Positions 1 through 9,166 are shown, counted from the stretch's first letter. The stretch is 64,000 nt of DNA from Acidobacteriaceae bacterium (GCA_030037705.1 JASHQE010000039.1:37468-101467), one strand, 5' to 3'. Numbers and translations are program-made. The notes: generated by a model not told the origin, from the letters alone.

Positions 1-722
1 ATTCGGTCATTGCAGTCAGTCAATCGGTGGCCGAGACGATGGCGAAACGGGGAATTGTCAGAAGTAAGATACGGGTTGTCCTCAATCGGACGCTCGGAAG
101 CCGGCGCAGTTCAGAACTGATCGACGTTGCACCTGCGAATCTGAAGAGGCCATCCATTGTTACCGTCTGCGGCATGACGCAGCGCAAGGGCATTGAAGAG
201 TTGATCATCGCCTTCGAGATGGCCGGCGAAAAACTGCCGGAGGCGCATCTCTACATTGTGGGCGACGGACCGGAACGGGAGAGGTTTGAGCAGCAGGCGC
301 GCCGGTCGAAACTGCGCGATCGGATCCACTTCGAAGGTTTCCAGGCAGTGCCACAGGCCTATATGTTGAGCACCGATGTTTTTGTGCTGGCCTCGCGGCG
401 GGAATCGTTTGGGCTCGTGCTCATCGAGGCGCGCGAGGCTGGCTGCGCGATTGTTGCGACTGATGTCGATGGCATTGCAGAGGCGCTCGATGGCGGCCGC
501 GCCGGGATGCTCGTGCCGCCACAGAATGTGGAAGCTCTGGCAGGTGGGCTGTGCGCAATGCTGGAAGATCGTGACGCACGGAATCTGTGGAAGAGCAGGG
601 CGCGTGAAGGTCTTGCAGAATATCGCGTGAATGTGATGGCCTATGAGGTCCGGCACGTTTATGAAGAGATTGTGCCGGCAGGAAAGTGGCAGGCACCTTC
701 GAGCGTAGCGTGGCTCAAATGA
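1..722 (+). CDS. Glycosyltransferase family 4, 3' part (cut by window edge)
   Basis: C-terminal part of a GT-B glycosyltransferase (Glycos_transf_1), probably adding a sugar to the EPS lipid-linked intermediate on the cytoplasmic side. The frame is open to base 3, and the residues before the GTG at 27 (VIAVSQSVAETMAKRG) match the usual end of the GT4 N-terminal domain, so the GTG is internal and the gene begins outside the window. Visible are the nucleotide-sugar-binding start (TVCGMTQRKGIEEL), the GDGPERE segment, and the donor-site ESFGLVLIEA with its acidic residues. The gene converges on the glycosidase at 803, 80 bp away. The family is clear; the sugar and acceptor are unknown. Confidence 0.88.
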   Translation, partial: SVIAVSQSVAETMAKRGIVRSKIRVVLNRTLGSRRSSELIDVAPANLKRPSIVTVCGMTQRKGIEELIIAFEMAGEKLPEAHLYIVGDGPERERFEQQARRSKLRDRIHFEGFQAVPQAYMLSTDVFVLASRRESFGLVLIEAREAGCAIVATDVDGIAEALDGGRAGMLVPPQNVEALAGGLCAMLEDRDARNLWKSRAREGLAEYRVNVMAYEVRHVYEEIVPAGKWQAPSSVAWLK

Positions 723-802
723 TGCGAGCGCCATCTGCTGCTTCGTTCCGCGCTGTTTGAGAAATGTGGCCTGAGCAATGTGGTCGACAGCGGAACTCTC
801 CG

Positions 803-2173
803 CTATTGCACAATCCTTATCACCATGGGATGATCGGGAATCTCCACTGCAAACTCAGCTCGGTTTGCATATGTTTTCACCGGATCCGATTGGATCAACG
901 GTTCATAAAGGGCTACACTCCTGGCTTTATGGCTGAGCGTCAGAAGAGCCGGACAGCGCGGATTAACCAGATCGATCTGCGCTTTTTCATCATAGCTCGA
1001 TACCTCCTGCCAAAGCACCAGATCAAATTCTCCAGTGGATTTCTGCAGCAAGAGGTGATGAATATGAGGATCTTTGGAACTAAGCGACCAGGACAATGAG
1101 CCAAGTTGCCGTGGTGTCTCTGTATCTCTCAACTCGGCAATCAGATTCTTGAGCGCGAAGAAAGCCGGTTTTTCCGAACCGTCGGAGCGGATAAGCCCCC
1201 AGTGCAGTTGGAAGTGATTGAGCGCCGGGTCTGCGGCCTCGTCGAGAAATTCGTAGAGGTACGTGCGTGCAATGCCGTTCGCAAAATTTTCAAGGTAGAG
1301 GCGTGGAATATAGCGGGCGGCAGCCGCTTCTGAAATGCCGGGCTGATCGCTGTGATCTTTGATGCCATTGTGATAACCAGTTTCAGTGATCACGATCTTC
1401 TTGGCCCCAGACATCATCCTGGCAAAATCAATCTGCTGGGGAAATATAACCGATGGCTCTTTCGCAGCAGGATAGGGATGAAGGTTGCCTTCATCAACAT
1501 ATGCGCTGATATCGCCGAGATCGGAGGCTTGGCTAGCGAATGCCAGAGAGGGCGCGATGATCTGGATGACGCTTCTATTCGGAAGTGATTGCGCGGCTTT
1601 GAAGATAGCTTGCTGATAGTCGCGATCGACGGATAGCCAGTTGGGTATTTTGCTGATATCGAGTTCGTTGGGCCCTTCGAAAGATTCGATCGTCCGGCCG
1701 GAAAGCTCGTCTATATTCGCGAGCAGCGCAGGGGGCATTTCGCCGAGTTTGCTTCTTGGATCGAGCACGGCATCGAAACGGATGCCGAGTTTACCCAACT
1801 CGATCCACCGGCCATAGAGAGTGCGGTTGTAATCCGCATTCTGGAGATGAGCGCCATCGCGAAGATGGCGGATTCCGAGGCTCTGCAACTCGCGAGAGAT
1901 GAATGAAAAATTTCCATATTGCGTATCAAAGTAATTCAGGTGCGTATTAACGCCAATGCTGTTGACAAAGTCGAAAGCGCTGCGCGCCGTGTCAGGCGCG
2001 GGCGTAATGGATGCTGCGTGTCCAGGCTGCGTAGGGACCGCGTCACCATAGGGATTGCCCGTGATGAGCATGAATGCAAGCAGCGGTGTCATCACACAGG
2101 AAGCAAGCCAGGAAGGACCAGATGGTGATACAAACAATGTTTTCATTTTCGTGAAGCCAACCAAACGAATCAT
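803..2173 (-). CDS. Secreted clan GH-A-like glycoside hydrolase
   Basis: Predicted exported TIM-barrel glycosidase. In the longest frame, FEGPNELD (about residues 169-176) looks like the clan GH-A acid/base 'NE' motif and VITETGYHN (about 265-273) carries a candidate nucleophile Glu268; NLHPYP precedes it, as often in GH-A enzymes. A hydrophobic stretch (about residues 26-42) fits a signal peptide. The longest frame begins with TTG at 2185; I prefer ATG 2173, and ATG 2146 (MKTLFVSPSG) is also possible because none has a strong ribosome site. It lies at the EPS locus edge, divergent from the LuxR gene, so a role in EPS trimming or turnover is likely but inferred. The substrate cannot be told; GH39 or GH5-like subfamilies are alternatives. 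Confidence 0.75.
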   Translation of the reverse strand: MIRLVGFTKMKTLFVSPSGPSWLASCVMTPLLAFMLITGNPYGDAVPTQPGHAASITPAPDTARSAFDFVNSIGVNTHLNYFDTQYGNFSFISRELQSLGIRHLRDGAHLQNADYNRTLYGRWIELGKLGIRFDAVLDPRSKLGEMPPALLANIDELSGRTIESFEGPNELDISKIPNWLSVDRDYQQAIFKAAQSLPNRSVIQIIAPSLAFASQASDLGDISAYVDEGNLHPYPAAKEPSVIFPQQIDFARMMSGAKKIVITETGYHNGIKDHSDQPGISEAAAARYIPRLYLENFANGIARTYLYEFLDEAADPALNHFQLHWGLIRSDGSEKPAFFALKNLIAELRDTETPRQLGSLSWSLSSKDPHIHHLLLQKSTGEFDLVLWQEVSSYDEKAQIDLVNPRCPALLTLSHKARSVALYEPLIQSDPVKTYANRAEFAVEIPDHPMVIRIVQ

Positions 2174-2334
2174 GAGAGCGTCCAAATCAACAAGTTATGT
2201 CTGTGCACCAATGCTTTAGATGCGCGTGAAGCGGCGCTGAGACGCTGCGAAAAAAACGTGCAGTGAAAAAGGCGCTGGCTAGACGCGCTCTTTCTTCTGA
2301 AGAGCCTTGAAGCCGAAACCAGAAAAAACTACAA

Positions 2335-2376
2335 CGCGGCTTTGTCGAGTTAACAGGTTTTTAACCTGAAGCCGCG
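2335..2376 (+). promoter_or_regulatory. Nested leader hairpin abutting the LuxR ribosome site
   Basis: Outer arms CGCGGCTT (2335-2342) and AAGCCGCG (2369-2376) pair perfectly. Inside, CAGGTT (2354-2359) and AACCTG (2363-2368) form a second stem with a TTT loop that stacks directly on the outer arm. The next bases are the Shine-Dalgarno sequence AGGTGAGG of the gene at 2388. In mRNA this could modulate translation initiation; a DNA operator is the alternative. Confidence 0.5.
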
Positions 2377-2387
2377 AGGTGAGGTCT

Positions 2388-3041
2388 ATGGGTGACATTC
2401 AGGTTGTATTGGCGGACAATCAGCCGCTTACTCTCTCCGGTTTGCGCAGCGCTGTAGCAGATCACGCCGACATCCAGGTGCTTGCAGAGTGTGAAAATCG
2501 TGAGCGGCTCATGGACGCGGTGCGACATCACAGCCCGGATGTCCTGCTGGTGAGTACAGAGATTCTTCAGGAGGAACTTGGCGTGCTTGAGCGTCTCGTC
2601 ACGGAGATGGAATCGACGCGCGTGATTGTTTTGACGAGCCGCAAAGATCCCGATTTTCTTGAGGGAGCGCTGCGCTGCGGAGCCAGGGGAATCTTTCAGC
2701 GTGAGTGGCCTGTCCAGCAGATACCGGTGGCCATTCGTAAAGTAACGAGCGGCGGAGTGTGGCTTGAGCAAACAGTTGCGGAGAAGGTGCTCGAGGAAAT
2801 TCTGAACCGGCGCAAGGCACCGGATCTGGATGAGCAGAAGATTACGAGCCTGACTGCGCGCGAACGCGAAGTGATTGGGCTCATCTGCGAGGGGCTCCGC
2901 AATAAGGAGATTGCCAGCCGCCTACACATCAGCGGTGCGACGGTTTCACATCATCTGACTTCGATCTTTCGCAAGCTGGAGGTCGAGGACAGGACCTCGC
3001 TTGTCATCTACTCCGCAAAACACGGGCTGGCGTCATTCTAG
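2388..3041 (+). CDS. LuxR/NarL-type regulator with degenerate receiver
   Basis: Two-domain DNA-binding regulator of about 217 residues: receiver domain (about 1-120) and C-terminal LuxR/GerE helix-turn-helix (about 150-215; LTAREREVIGLICEGLRNKE, then ATVSHHL). I chose ATG 2388 because AGGTGAGG sits just upstream; the track's GTG at 2379 lies inside that ribosome site. The receiver fold is recognisable (VVLADNQPL), but the residue expected to be the phospho-accepting Asp is Ser56 (PDVLLVSTE) and the conserved Lys region reads GIFQREW, with Arg instead. Phosphorelay control is therefore unlikely; it may respond through protein contact or a ligand. It diverges from the glycosidase gene and no histidine kinase is in the window. 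A role in EPS control is inference from position. Confidence 0.88.
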   Translation: MGDIQVVLADNQPLTLSGLRSAVADHADIQVLAECENRERLMDAVRHHSPDVLLVSTEILQEELGVLERLVTEMESTRVIVLTSRKDPDFLEGALRCGARGIFQREWPVQQIPVAIRKVTSGGVWLEQTVAEKVLEEILNRRKAPDLDEQKITSLTAREREVIGLICEGLRNKEIASRLHISGATVSHHLTSIFRKLEVEDRTSLVIYSAKHGLASF

Positions 3042-3181
3042 AACAGTTCAGGAAATAGCCGCTCAGGAAACAGCCGCTGATGAGCAGGGCTGCTGCTCTC
3101 TCCGTACAGAGGCGAGACTTGCCCATGGAACGTGGATGAAGTTTGCTGCGGCGCGCAAGCGGGAACCGATTGCGATGCCGA

Positions 3182-3204
3182 AGGCGAGACACCCGGTCTC
3201 GCCT
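3182..3204. terminator. Candidate terminator between convergent genes
   Basis: Perfect 9-bp inverted repeat AGGCGAGAC / GTCTCGCCT with a five-base loop, between the 3' ends of the LuxR gene (3041) and the convergent lipoprotein gene (3225). There is no T-run on either side, so intrinsic termination is plausible rather than certain. Confidence 0.45.
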
Positions 3205-3224
3205 CAGAATTGCGCAAGGACTGC

Positions 3225-5144
3225 TTAAGGAATTGAGACAGTGGCCGTGTTCGACGGAACGCTTTCAACTCCGGATGAATCGACGCTTTCCACGATGTAA
3301 TCGTAGGCTTGCCCATTCACGATGTTGTTGTTGTCTGTATACGCCAGTTGCGTGTCGCTCACGGTGCCCATAAGCGTATAAGTTGAGGCGCCGCTCGGCG
3401 ACCGATAGATGTTATAGTTTGCCACCGGATCCGTAGAACTCGTCGGGGCCTGCCAGCTGAGATCAACCACATAAGAAGACGCTACCCCTGTGCCGCTCAG
3501 CGAGATGGTTGCGGTGGGATTGGTGGACGAGTTGCTGCTGACGGTCAATTGTCCAGTGACGGCACCTGCCGCGGTGGGATCGAACTGAACGCTCAGGGTG
3601 GCAGCCTGTGGCGCAGTCAGCGTTAATGGGAAGGTGGCCCCGGAGAACGAAAAGCCGGTCCCGGTGATCGTTACCGAATTGACGGTTACAGGCTGGCCTC
3701 CGGTGGAGCTTAAGGTCACCGTCTGCGTCGTGGGCGTATTCAGATTCACGTTGCCGAAACTGATGCTGGTTGAGTTGATGGTCAATAGCGGCGACGAAGA
3801 GATTGCTTGCAGAGTAAAGGTTGTGGAGACCGAGCCGGCGCTTGCCGTCAAGGTTATGGTTTGCGTGCTCGATACCGAAGAAACGGTTGCCGAAAATGTG
3901 GCGGTGGTTGCGCCCGCTGCCACCGTCACCGAAGCTGGCACCGTTACCGCCGAGTTGTTGCTGGCCAGGTTTACAGTGAATCCGCCGGTCGCGGCTGCCG
4001 CATTCAGCGTTACCGTGCAACTATCGGTACCCGATCCGGTGATGGACGAGCTTGTGCAAGAGAGCCCCGTGAGCACCGGCACGCCTGTGCCGCTCAGGGC
4101 AATGGTTGTGGAAGCTCCGGCCGAGGAGTTGCTGGTCAGAGTCAATTGGCCTGTTGCCGCGCCTGCCGCGGTGGGATCGAACTGCACCGTGAGCATCGTC
4201 GAGCTACCCGAGCTAAGGGTGACCGGGAAGCTAGCTCCGGGAATCGTGAAGCCCGCACCTGATATGGTCGCGGAATTGATGGTCAGGGCTGAGCCTCCTG
4301 AAGAGGTGAGGGTAAGCACCTGCGTGGTCGGCGTATTTACCCCCACGCTTCCGAAGGCTACGCTGGTCGAGCTAACAGTTAGCGATGGACTGGATGTCTC
4401 TGCCTGAAGCGTGAAGGTCTGCGAGGTTCCTCCAGCCGTGGCCGTCAATGTGGCTGACTGGTCGGTGGAGACTGCCGCGACTGTAGCCGTGAAGGTCGCC
4501 GTGGTAGCGCCGGCGGCAACGCTTACCGAGGCTGGCACCGTGACGGCTGCATTGCTGCTGGACAAGGTCACCGTCGTGCCGCTGCTCGGAGCCGCTGTAT
4601 TGAGAGTGACTGTGCAGGAGTCTGTTCCCGGTCCCACGACCGAGCTGTTGGCGCAGGTAAGTGCGCTCGGCGCAGGAGTTACCACCGCAACACCCGTGCC
4701 GCTCAAACTGACCGTCGCGGTGTTGTCGGTGGTCGAATTGGTTGTGACCGTCAACTGCCCGGTCGCTGCGCCCGCAGCGGTCGGATTGAACTGCACGGTC
4801 ACGCTGTAACTGCCGCCGCCCGAGGACAAGATGATGGGCGTGGTGCCCTGGCTAGTTATGGAGAACCCGCTGCCGGTTACGCTCAGATTCGAAATTTGGA
4901 TCGCAGAGGAGCTCAGATTCACGACTGAGACAGTGGCATTGGCTGTGCTGCCGACATTCACGGAACCGAAGCTGACGCTGGTCGGCGAGACCTCGATGGC
5001 ACCCGTGATGGCACCGGCCGCTACCGAGGTTCCCCCACAGCCTGAAAGCGCGAGAGGCAATAACGCCGCAATCAAGAGGAATGCAACAGAAAACCAGCCG
5101 CTACCGTGTGGAATATCGAGGTGGCTTGACGCGCCACGAGACAT
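3225..5144 (-). CDS. Choice-of-anchor-D / Ig-like repeat lipoprotein
   Basis: Large exported protein with a lipobox (LALSGC) after a hydrophobic stretch, so probably acylated at that Cys and membrane-anchored. The mature part repeats a beta-sandwich module (SxxFGxVxV...QFxPTAAGAATGQLT...LSGTGV, ASH/choice-of-anchor-D type) at least three times, alternating with Calx-beta-like modules (TVPASVSVAAGATTATF), and ends in a fibronectin type III-like domain (VVDLSWQAP...YNIYRS...VNGQAYDYIVESVD). Such proteins are usually surface adhesion or scaffolding components. ATG 5144 gives a normal lipoprotein signal; ATG 5225 adds 27 residues and has a GAGG about 12 bases upstream, so the start is open. DNA repetition makes this region prone to assembly error. 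Ligand unknown. Confidence 0.8.
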   Translation of the reverse strand: MSRGASSHLDIPHGSGWFSVAFLLIAALLPLALSGCGGTSVAAGAITGAIEVSPTSVSFGSVNVGSTANATVSVVNLSSSAIQISNLSVTGSGFSITSQGTTPIILSSGGGSYSVTVQFNPTAAGAATGQLTVTTNSTTDNTATVSLSGTGVAVVTPAPSALTCANSSVVGPGTDSCTVTLNTAAPSSGTTVTLSSSNAAVTVPASVSVAAGATTATFTATVAAVSTDQSATLTATAGGTSQTFTLQAETSSPSLTVSSTSVAFGSVGVNTPTTQVLTLTSSGGSALTINSATISGAGFTIPGASFPVTLSSGSSTMLTVQFDPTAAGAATGQLTLTSNSSAGASTTIALSGTGVPVLTGLSCTSSSITGSGTDSCTVTLNAAAATGGFTVNLASNNSAVTVPASVTVAAGATTATFSATVSSVSSTQTITLTASAGSVSTTFTLQAISSSPLLTINSTSISFGNVNLNTPTTQTVTLSSTGGQPVTVNSVTITGTGFSFSGATFPLTLTAPQAATLSVQFDPTAAGAVTGQLTVSSNSSTNPTATISLSGTGVASSYVVDLSWQAPTSSTDPVANYNIYRSPSGASTYTLMGTVSDTQLAYTDNNNIVNGQAYDYIVESVDSSGVESVPSNTATVSIP

Positions 5145-5484
5145 TCGCCGTGCGTGACCCACGCCAGAACGCACACCACGAACTGCGCACTCAGGGCCCA
5201 CTGGAGGACAAACTAACTCGTACATCTCTACGCCTCAAAAAAAATTCAGGGCAACTGAGAGTTCTGCAAGTTCAAAACTTCACTTTGTTAATACTCACTG
5301 GAGTATAACACGGTTCGATCCTGTCAAATTACCGAGGTTGGTTACCGCAGTGCAACTTTCATGTTATGTCGCGTATTTGAATGAATATAATCGGTTTATC
5401 TCAATCTAAACAGCAATTTCCTGGGGGAAATCTAACCTTTTTTGAGGCTGAAATCGAGAAAAAATAAAAAGAAGGCGAAAACTG

Positions 5485-5504
5485 GTAACTGAGTAAGTGG
5501 TTAC
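5485..5504. promoter_or_regulatory. Inverted GTAAC-N10-GTTAC site
   Basis: GTAAC (5485-5489) and GTTAC (5500-5504) are separated by 10 bases, about 630 bp upstream of the AAA+ regulator gene. The octamer CTGGTAAC here (5482-5489) also occurs, reversed, twice in the UpxY leader. A shared operator is possible; the motif is short, so chance is not excluded. Confidence 0.3.
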
Positions 5505-5665
5505 TCATGCGCTATATCCAGAAAGGTTCTTCTGCGACTTAATAGCCAGAATTATTCTTCCTAATTCTCTCTTCTACAGCAGGGCAGAGGCGCACAGGCC
5601 GCAAAACAGGCACGCATTCTCGAGTGACTTATTGCGGATTACCCGTGTGTATTACGGAAGTTCCA

Positions 5666-5694
5666 TTGACACTGATGGTTCTTGCAAGGATGAT
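5666..5694 (+). promoter_or_regulatory. Possible sigma-70 promoter
   Basis: TTGACA (5666-5671), a 17-base spacer and GATGAT (5689-5694). The -35 is perfect and the -10 matches 4 of 6. If used, it gives the gene at 6135 a leader of about 430 bases. Confidence 0.3.
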
Positions 5695-6134
5695 AAATGC
5701 ACTATAGGAAAGACGCGGTCCACAATGCTTTCCTACGCTGCGAAAAAAGAAAATCAAAGGACAGCGTATGAGTTTGACTGGACATTGGGCCGTTCGATGG
5801 GACATAACTATCCGCTCTGTGCAACCGGAGCGGTTTAGGTGCTCATACACTTACGAATGCAGAATTTGTTCTACCGGTGGCAACAGAAGCCGCTTATTGG
5901 CCGCTACCGCAAACAGAGATTGGCTATGAGCATCGTATCGACGAATCCGTTGAGACGATGACTTGCATGTCGCTCCTGTAATTGCACAGTCCAGCATGAA
6001 ATATAAAAGTGGACGACACCCTGATCCGCTTGGATGAGGGCAGTGCTTGCGTTGAATGGCGGCTATCCCAACGGGCCCAGAAATCAGTTCTTGTCCGATG
6101 GTAAGCCTGCGGAAGACTTTACTGAAGGTGCCTT

Positions 6135-7655
6135 GTGAGTCCATTTTTGCTTGTTTTAGCCCTGGTTCAAAGTGCCGAGACGCGCGCATTCGTAAAAAGA
6201 GTTCTTGAGAGCGCTGGTCATCGAGTCATCGAAGCGGACGGATACCAGCAAACTCAATTGCTTTTGAGCAATGGCCTTTCACCCGACCTCCTGTTGCTTG
6301 CGTGTTCTCCTGCCAACTCGACTGAAATGTCTCAATGCCAACGGCTCTTGAGGAGCGTTCCGGCTGACCGCGTCTGTCTGGTTGCGGGAGTCGGCGAAGA
6401 CAAACTGCGGACGGAAGCTCGCGCACTTGGCATCAGACAGATTCTGTCGAATCCGGTTACGCGTTGCGAGATTGAATCCATGATGGAGAGTCTGAGTCAA
6501 GCGCAAGAGAGGCCTCTCGCGCCTGATTCGGTTCTAGCTTCTTCTGCAACGGCAAATGTGCGCGAGCTTGAAGCTTCGATAGACATGCCCGCGCTGCCCT
6601 ACATCGAAGAATTAGGCGGCGATCATTTCTTTCTTGCGGCGTCTCCAAAGATGCTGGAGATCCATCGCCAAGTGAAGCTGCTCGCGGAGACCGATGTGAA
6701 CGTGCTGATCCTGGGCGAGAGCGGCACGGGAAAAGAGGTCATCGCTCAGTTGATTCACCGGAATTCGCAAAGAGCGAACGATAAGTTCCTGAAGGTGAAT
6801 TGCGCGGCGCTGCCGGCTGACTTGCTGGAAAGCGAGCTCTTCGGGCACCGTCAGGGAGCTTTCACTGGAGCCATCAAGGACCAGCCGGGCAAGTTCGAAC
6901 AGGCGAACGGTGGCACGCTGCTGCTCGACGAAATCGGCGAAATCGGCGTACAGATCCAGGCCAAGCTCCTGCACGTGCTGCAGGACGGGCAGTTCACCCG
7001 CCTGGGCGGGCAAACGTGCACCAAAGTGAACGTAAGAGTTCTCGCCGCCACCAATATCCAGATGGACAGTGCATTAGTCGAGAAGACCTTCCGGGAAGAT
7101 CTTTATTACCGTCTGAGTGTGTTCACGATTCATGTTCCTCCGCTGCGAGAGCGGCGCGAAGAGATTCCCTACTTGATGGAGGAGACGATCCGTCGAGCGC
7201 CGGCTGCGATGAAGGGCCGCGCGGCAAGTGTGCTTTCTTCACGCTTGCTTGATGCGGCACTGCTCTACGACTGGCCGGGCAATCTGCGCGAACTGAGGAA
7301 TTTTGTGATCCGCACGATCATCATGCGCGACCCGGAGGCCGCAGCGCGCGAGTTGGAATCTAAAGTCGAAGGGCCATGCGGAGCATTTCAGGCAAGCTGC
7401 GCCAGCACAAAATCGCTTCAGGGCTTGGGAATGAGATCGGTTGTGCGCGATCTCAAGGAACGGACCGAAATGCAGATGATTCAAGATGCGCTGGAGATTT
7501 CCCGCTGGAATCGCCGCAAGGCTGCGCAATCGCTCAATATCAGTTATCGGGCTCTGCTCTATAAGATTCAGCAGCATCGCCTAACGCCAAGAACGGATAG
7601 AGATATGAATGGAGAATCTGGCGTCAACTATTCCGTCGAGAACAGCGCGACATAA
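6135..7655 (+). CDS. NtrC-type sigma-54 activator with degenerate receiver
   Basis: Bacterial enhancer-binding protein of 506 residues. A receiver-like domain (about 1-125) is followed by a complete AAA+ domain: Walker A GESGTGKE, intact GAFTGA loop (ELFGHRQGAFTGA), Walker B GGTLLLDEIGE, and FREDLYYRL with both arginine-finger positions. A Fis-type helix-turn-helix closes it (NRRKAAQSLNISYRALLYKI). It should activate sigma-54 promoters by ATP hydrolysis. The receiver lacks the acidic pair (LLVLALVQ) and the phospho-Asp is Ala56 (PDLLLLACSP), so classic phosphorylation is not possible. GTG 6135 follows AAGGTG at a usable distance. It resembles PrsR-like regulators of exosortase-linked EPS loci; its target is probably this locus, by inference. 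Confidence 0.9.
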   Translation: MSPFLLVLALVQSAETRAFVKRVLESAGHRVIEADGYQQTQLLLSNGLSPDLLLLACSPANSTEMSQCQRLLRSVPADRVCLVAGVGEDKLRTEARALGIRQILSNPVTRCEIESMMESLSQAQERPLAPDSVLASSATANVRELEASIDMPALPYIEELGGDHFFLAASPKMLEIHRQVKLLAETDVNVLILGESGTGKEVIAQLIHRNSQRANDKFLKVNCAALPADLLESELFGHRQGAFTGAIKDQPGKFEQANGGTLLLDEIGEIGVQIQAKLLHVLQDGQFTRLGGQTCTKVNVRVLAATNIQMDSALVEKTFREDLYYRLSVFTIHVPPLRERREEIPYLMEETIRRAPAAMKGRAASVLSSRLLDAALLYDWPGNLRELRNFVIRTIIMRDPEAAARELESKVEGPCGAFQASCASTKSLQGLGMRSVVRDLKERTEMQMIQDALEISRWNRRKAAQSLNISYRALLYKIQQHRLTPRTDRDMNGESGVNYSVENSAT

Positions 7656-8134
7656 CCAACACCGATTGCTGTTTACAAGTAGGAACTTTTGGCTGACTAA
7701 CCGGGACTAATTTGTCGTTACGCACATCGCTGCCAGCAGCGAGTGTGCGTTCCAGTCGCTTCACTCCTGAAACGAGTGCTGCCTAAGCTGTGTCTGCGCG
7801 AGTGGATAAGGAGGATTGTTTTGCGGATGAACGAAAAAATCCTGCGCGCAACCCGTTGGCAGTTAGGCGATAAACAGAAAGAAGGCGGTGTCGGATTGAC
7901 AGGAGAAGTGAAACGCTATGCACACATTGAACACGAAGTATGCAAAGCTTTGCAGAGTTATAGCCAGGCGCGGAAGAGATAGCGGCGCCATTACTCGAAA
8001 ATGCCCTAAAAAATGAAGACAGAACCCAGTGAATCGATTCGAAGTAAGTTCATCGTGATTTTACCTGCGATCCATATTTTGGCGAGATGCGTGCAGTAAC
8101 TTGGAACAGAACACTTTAACTCCGTCGGAGAACC
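7656..8134. other. Intergenic region between the two AAA+ regulators
   Basis: About 480 bases. ORF 7743-7982 (79 residues) has no family features and I do not accept it. No convincing promoter, hairpin or repeat stood out. Confidence 0.4.
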
Positions 8135-9166
8135 ATGCCCGCTGAATTGCACCAGGGCTTTCAAATAGATCCTGCAGATTTGCCAAGTGAAGCGGTCGTT
8201 TTTGGCAATACCGCAGCGATGCTTGAAGTGCGTGACAAGATCGAGTGCGCGCGGGAAGGCGATTTTCCCGTGCTTCTGCAGGGAGAGAGCGGAACAGGCA
8301 AGGATTTGCTTGCGCGGTATCTGCATCTGCGGTCAGGGCGGCGTGAAGGGCCATTTGTAAAGCTAAGTTGCGCGGCTGTCGCTCCAGGCCTGCTGGAAGG
8401 CGAGCTGCTCGGATACGAAGAGGGCGCCGCTCCGGGAACGGACGAGATCCGGTGCGGGTTAGTCGAGATTGCAAGTGGCGGCACTCTGTTTCTGGATGAG
8501 ATTGGACAGATGAGTTGGACGCTGCAGAGAAAGCTCCTCCATTTGTTGCAGAATGGCCGCTATTTTCGGGTTGGAGGGCGTGAGGAGCGGCAAGCGCAGG
8601 TCCGCATTGTTTGCGCAACAAACGTTAATTTGGCAAAGGCCATCGAGAAAGGAACCTTTCGGCGCGACCTGTTCCATCACATGGGAGTTATGTATCTACG
8701 CCTCTCGCCATTACGCGAGCGCAAAGAGGATATTCCTCAACTGTGGGATTTCTTTGCGGAGAAACTGGCGAGAAAATTCGGAAAGCAGGCTCCTCAATTG
8801 ACGCCCGAGGTGCTGCAGGTTCTGGAGCAGTGGAATTGGCCGGGCAATCTGTGCGAGCTGGAGAATTGCATCGCGAGGGTCATCATTTTGGGGGACGAAG
8901 AAGGGATTGGTGAGGAACTCCGGCGCCAGGCGGCGTTTACGAGCGCGATGGAGGGTCAACCGGAGAGGGGTTGGCGTTCTAAGAGCGTCTTGCGCCCGGC
9001 AGCGGCGGATGCGGTAATTTTGCAGGTTCTGCAGGCTAACCGTTGGAACCAGCGAAAAACGGCCGGGGAGCTGAAACGGAGCTACCGCTCGCTGCTCTAT
9101 AGGTTGAGAAACTCGGGTGTACTGCAGCGGCCAAGAAGCCGCCGGGGATTTTCACGTCCGGAGTGA
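8135..9166 (+). CDS. Receiver-less NtrC-type AAA+ regulator with altered GAFTGA
   Basis: 343-residue paralogue of the preceding regulator that begins almost directly with the AAA+ domain. Walker A (GESGTGKD) and Walker B (GGTLFLDEIGQ) are intact and a Fis-like helix-turn-helix is present (NQRKTAGELKRSYRSLLYRL). The sigma-54-contacting loop GAFTGA has become GAAPGT (YEEGAAPGTDE), and the second arginine-finger position is His (FRRDLFHHM). Known GAFTGA Phe and Thr substitutions usually abolish sigma-54 activation, so it may act as a repressor, an ATPase partner of the intact paralogue, or through another contact. ATG 8135 is at the natural domain start. It lies directly upstream of the UpxY leader, so EPS control is likely by position. 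Confidence 0.85.
   Translation: MPAELHQGFQIDPADLPSEAVVFGNTAAMLEVRDKIECAREGDFPVLLQGESGTGKDLLARYLHLRSGRREGPFVKLSCAAVAPGLLEGELLGYEEGAAPGTDEIRCGLVEIASGGTLFLDEIGQMSWTLQRKLLHLLQNGRYFRVGGREERQAQVRIVCATNVNLAKAIEKGTFRRDLFHHMGVMYLRLSPLRERKEDIPQLWDFFAEKLARKFGKQAPQLTPEVLQVLEQWNWPGNLCELENCIARVIILGDEEGIGEELRRQAAFTSAMEGQPERGWRSKSVLRPAAADAVILQVLQANRWNQRKTAGELKRSYRSLLYRLRNSGVLQRPRSRRGFSRPE

Larger units (their letters stand above)
5145..6134. other. Long intergenic region before the first AAA+ regulator
   Basis: About 900 bases without a convincing gene; the track ORFs here (5497-5838, 5851-6189) show no family features. Bases 5250-5480 are AT-richer than the surroundings. It contains GTTACC at 5341-5346, an inverted GTAAC/GTTAC pair at 5485-5504 and a possible sigma-70 promoter at 5666. 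It probably holds the control region of the gene at 6135 and of the divergent lipoprotein. Confidence 0.5.

Noticed and set aside
3598-4407. 269-residue forward ORF antisense to the repeat lipoprotein
   Set aside because: Its V/A/P-rich repeats are the reverse reading of the choice-of-anchor-D modules.
5702-5710. CACTATAGGA, like the end of a T7 promoter
   Set aside because: Only the last part matches and no phage gene is nearby.
5497-5838. 113-residue ORF in the long gap before the first AAA+ gene
   Set aside because: No domain, no ribosome site and coding pattern unlike neighbours.
7743-7982. 79-residue ORF between the two AAA+ genes
   Set aside because: No recognisable features or upstream ribosome site.
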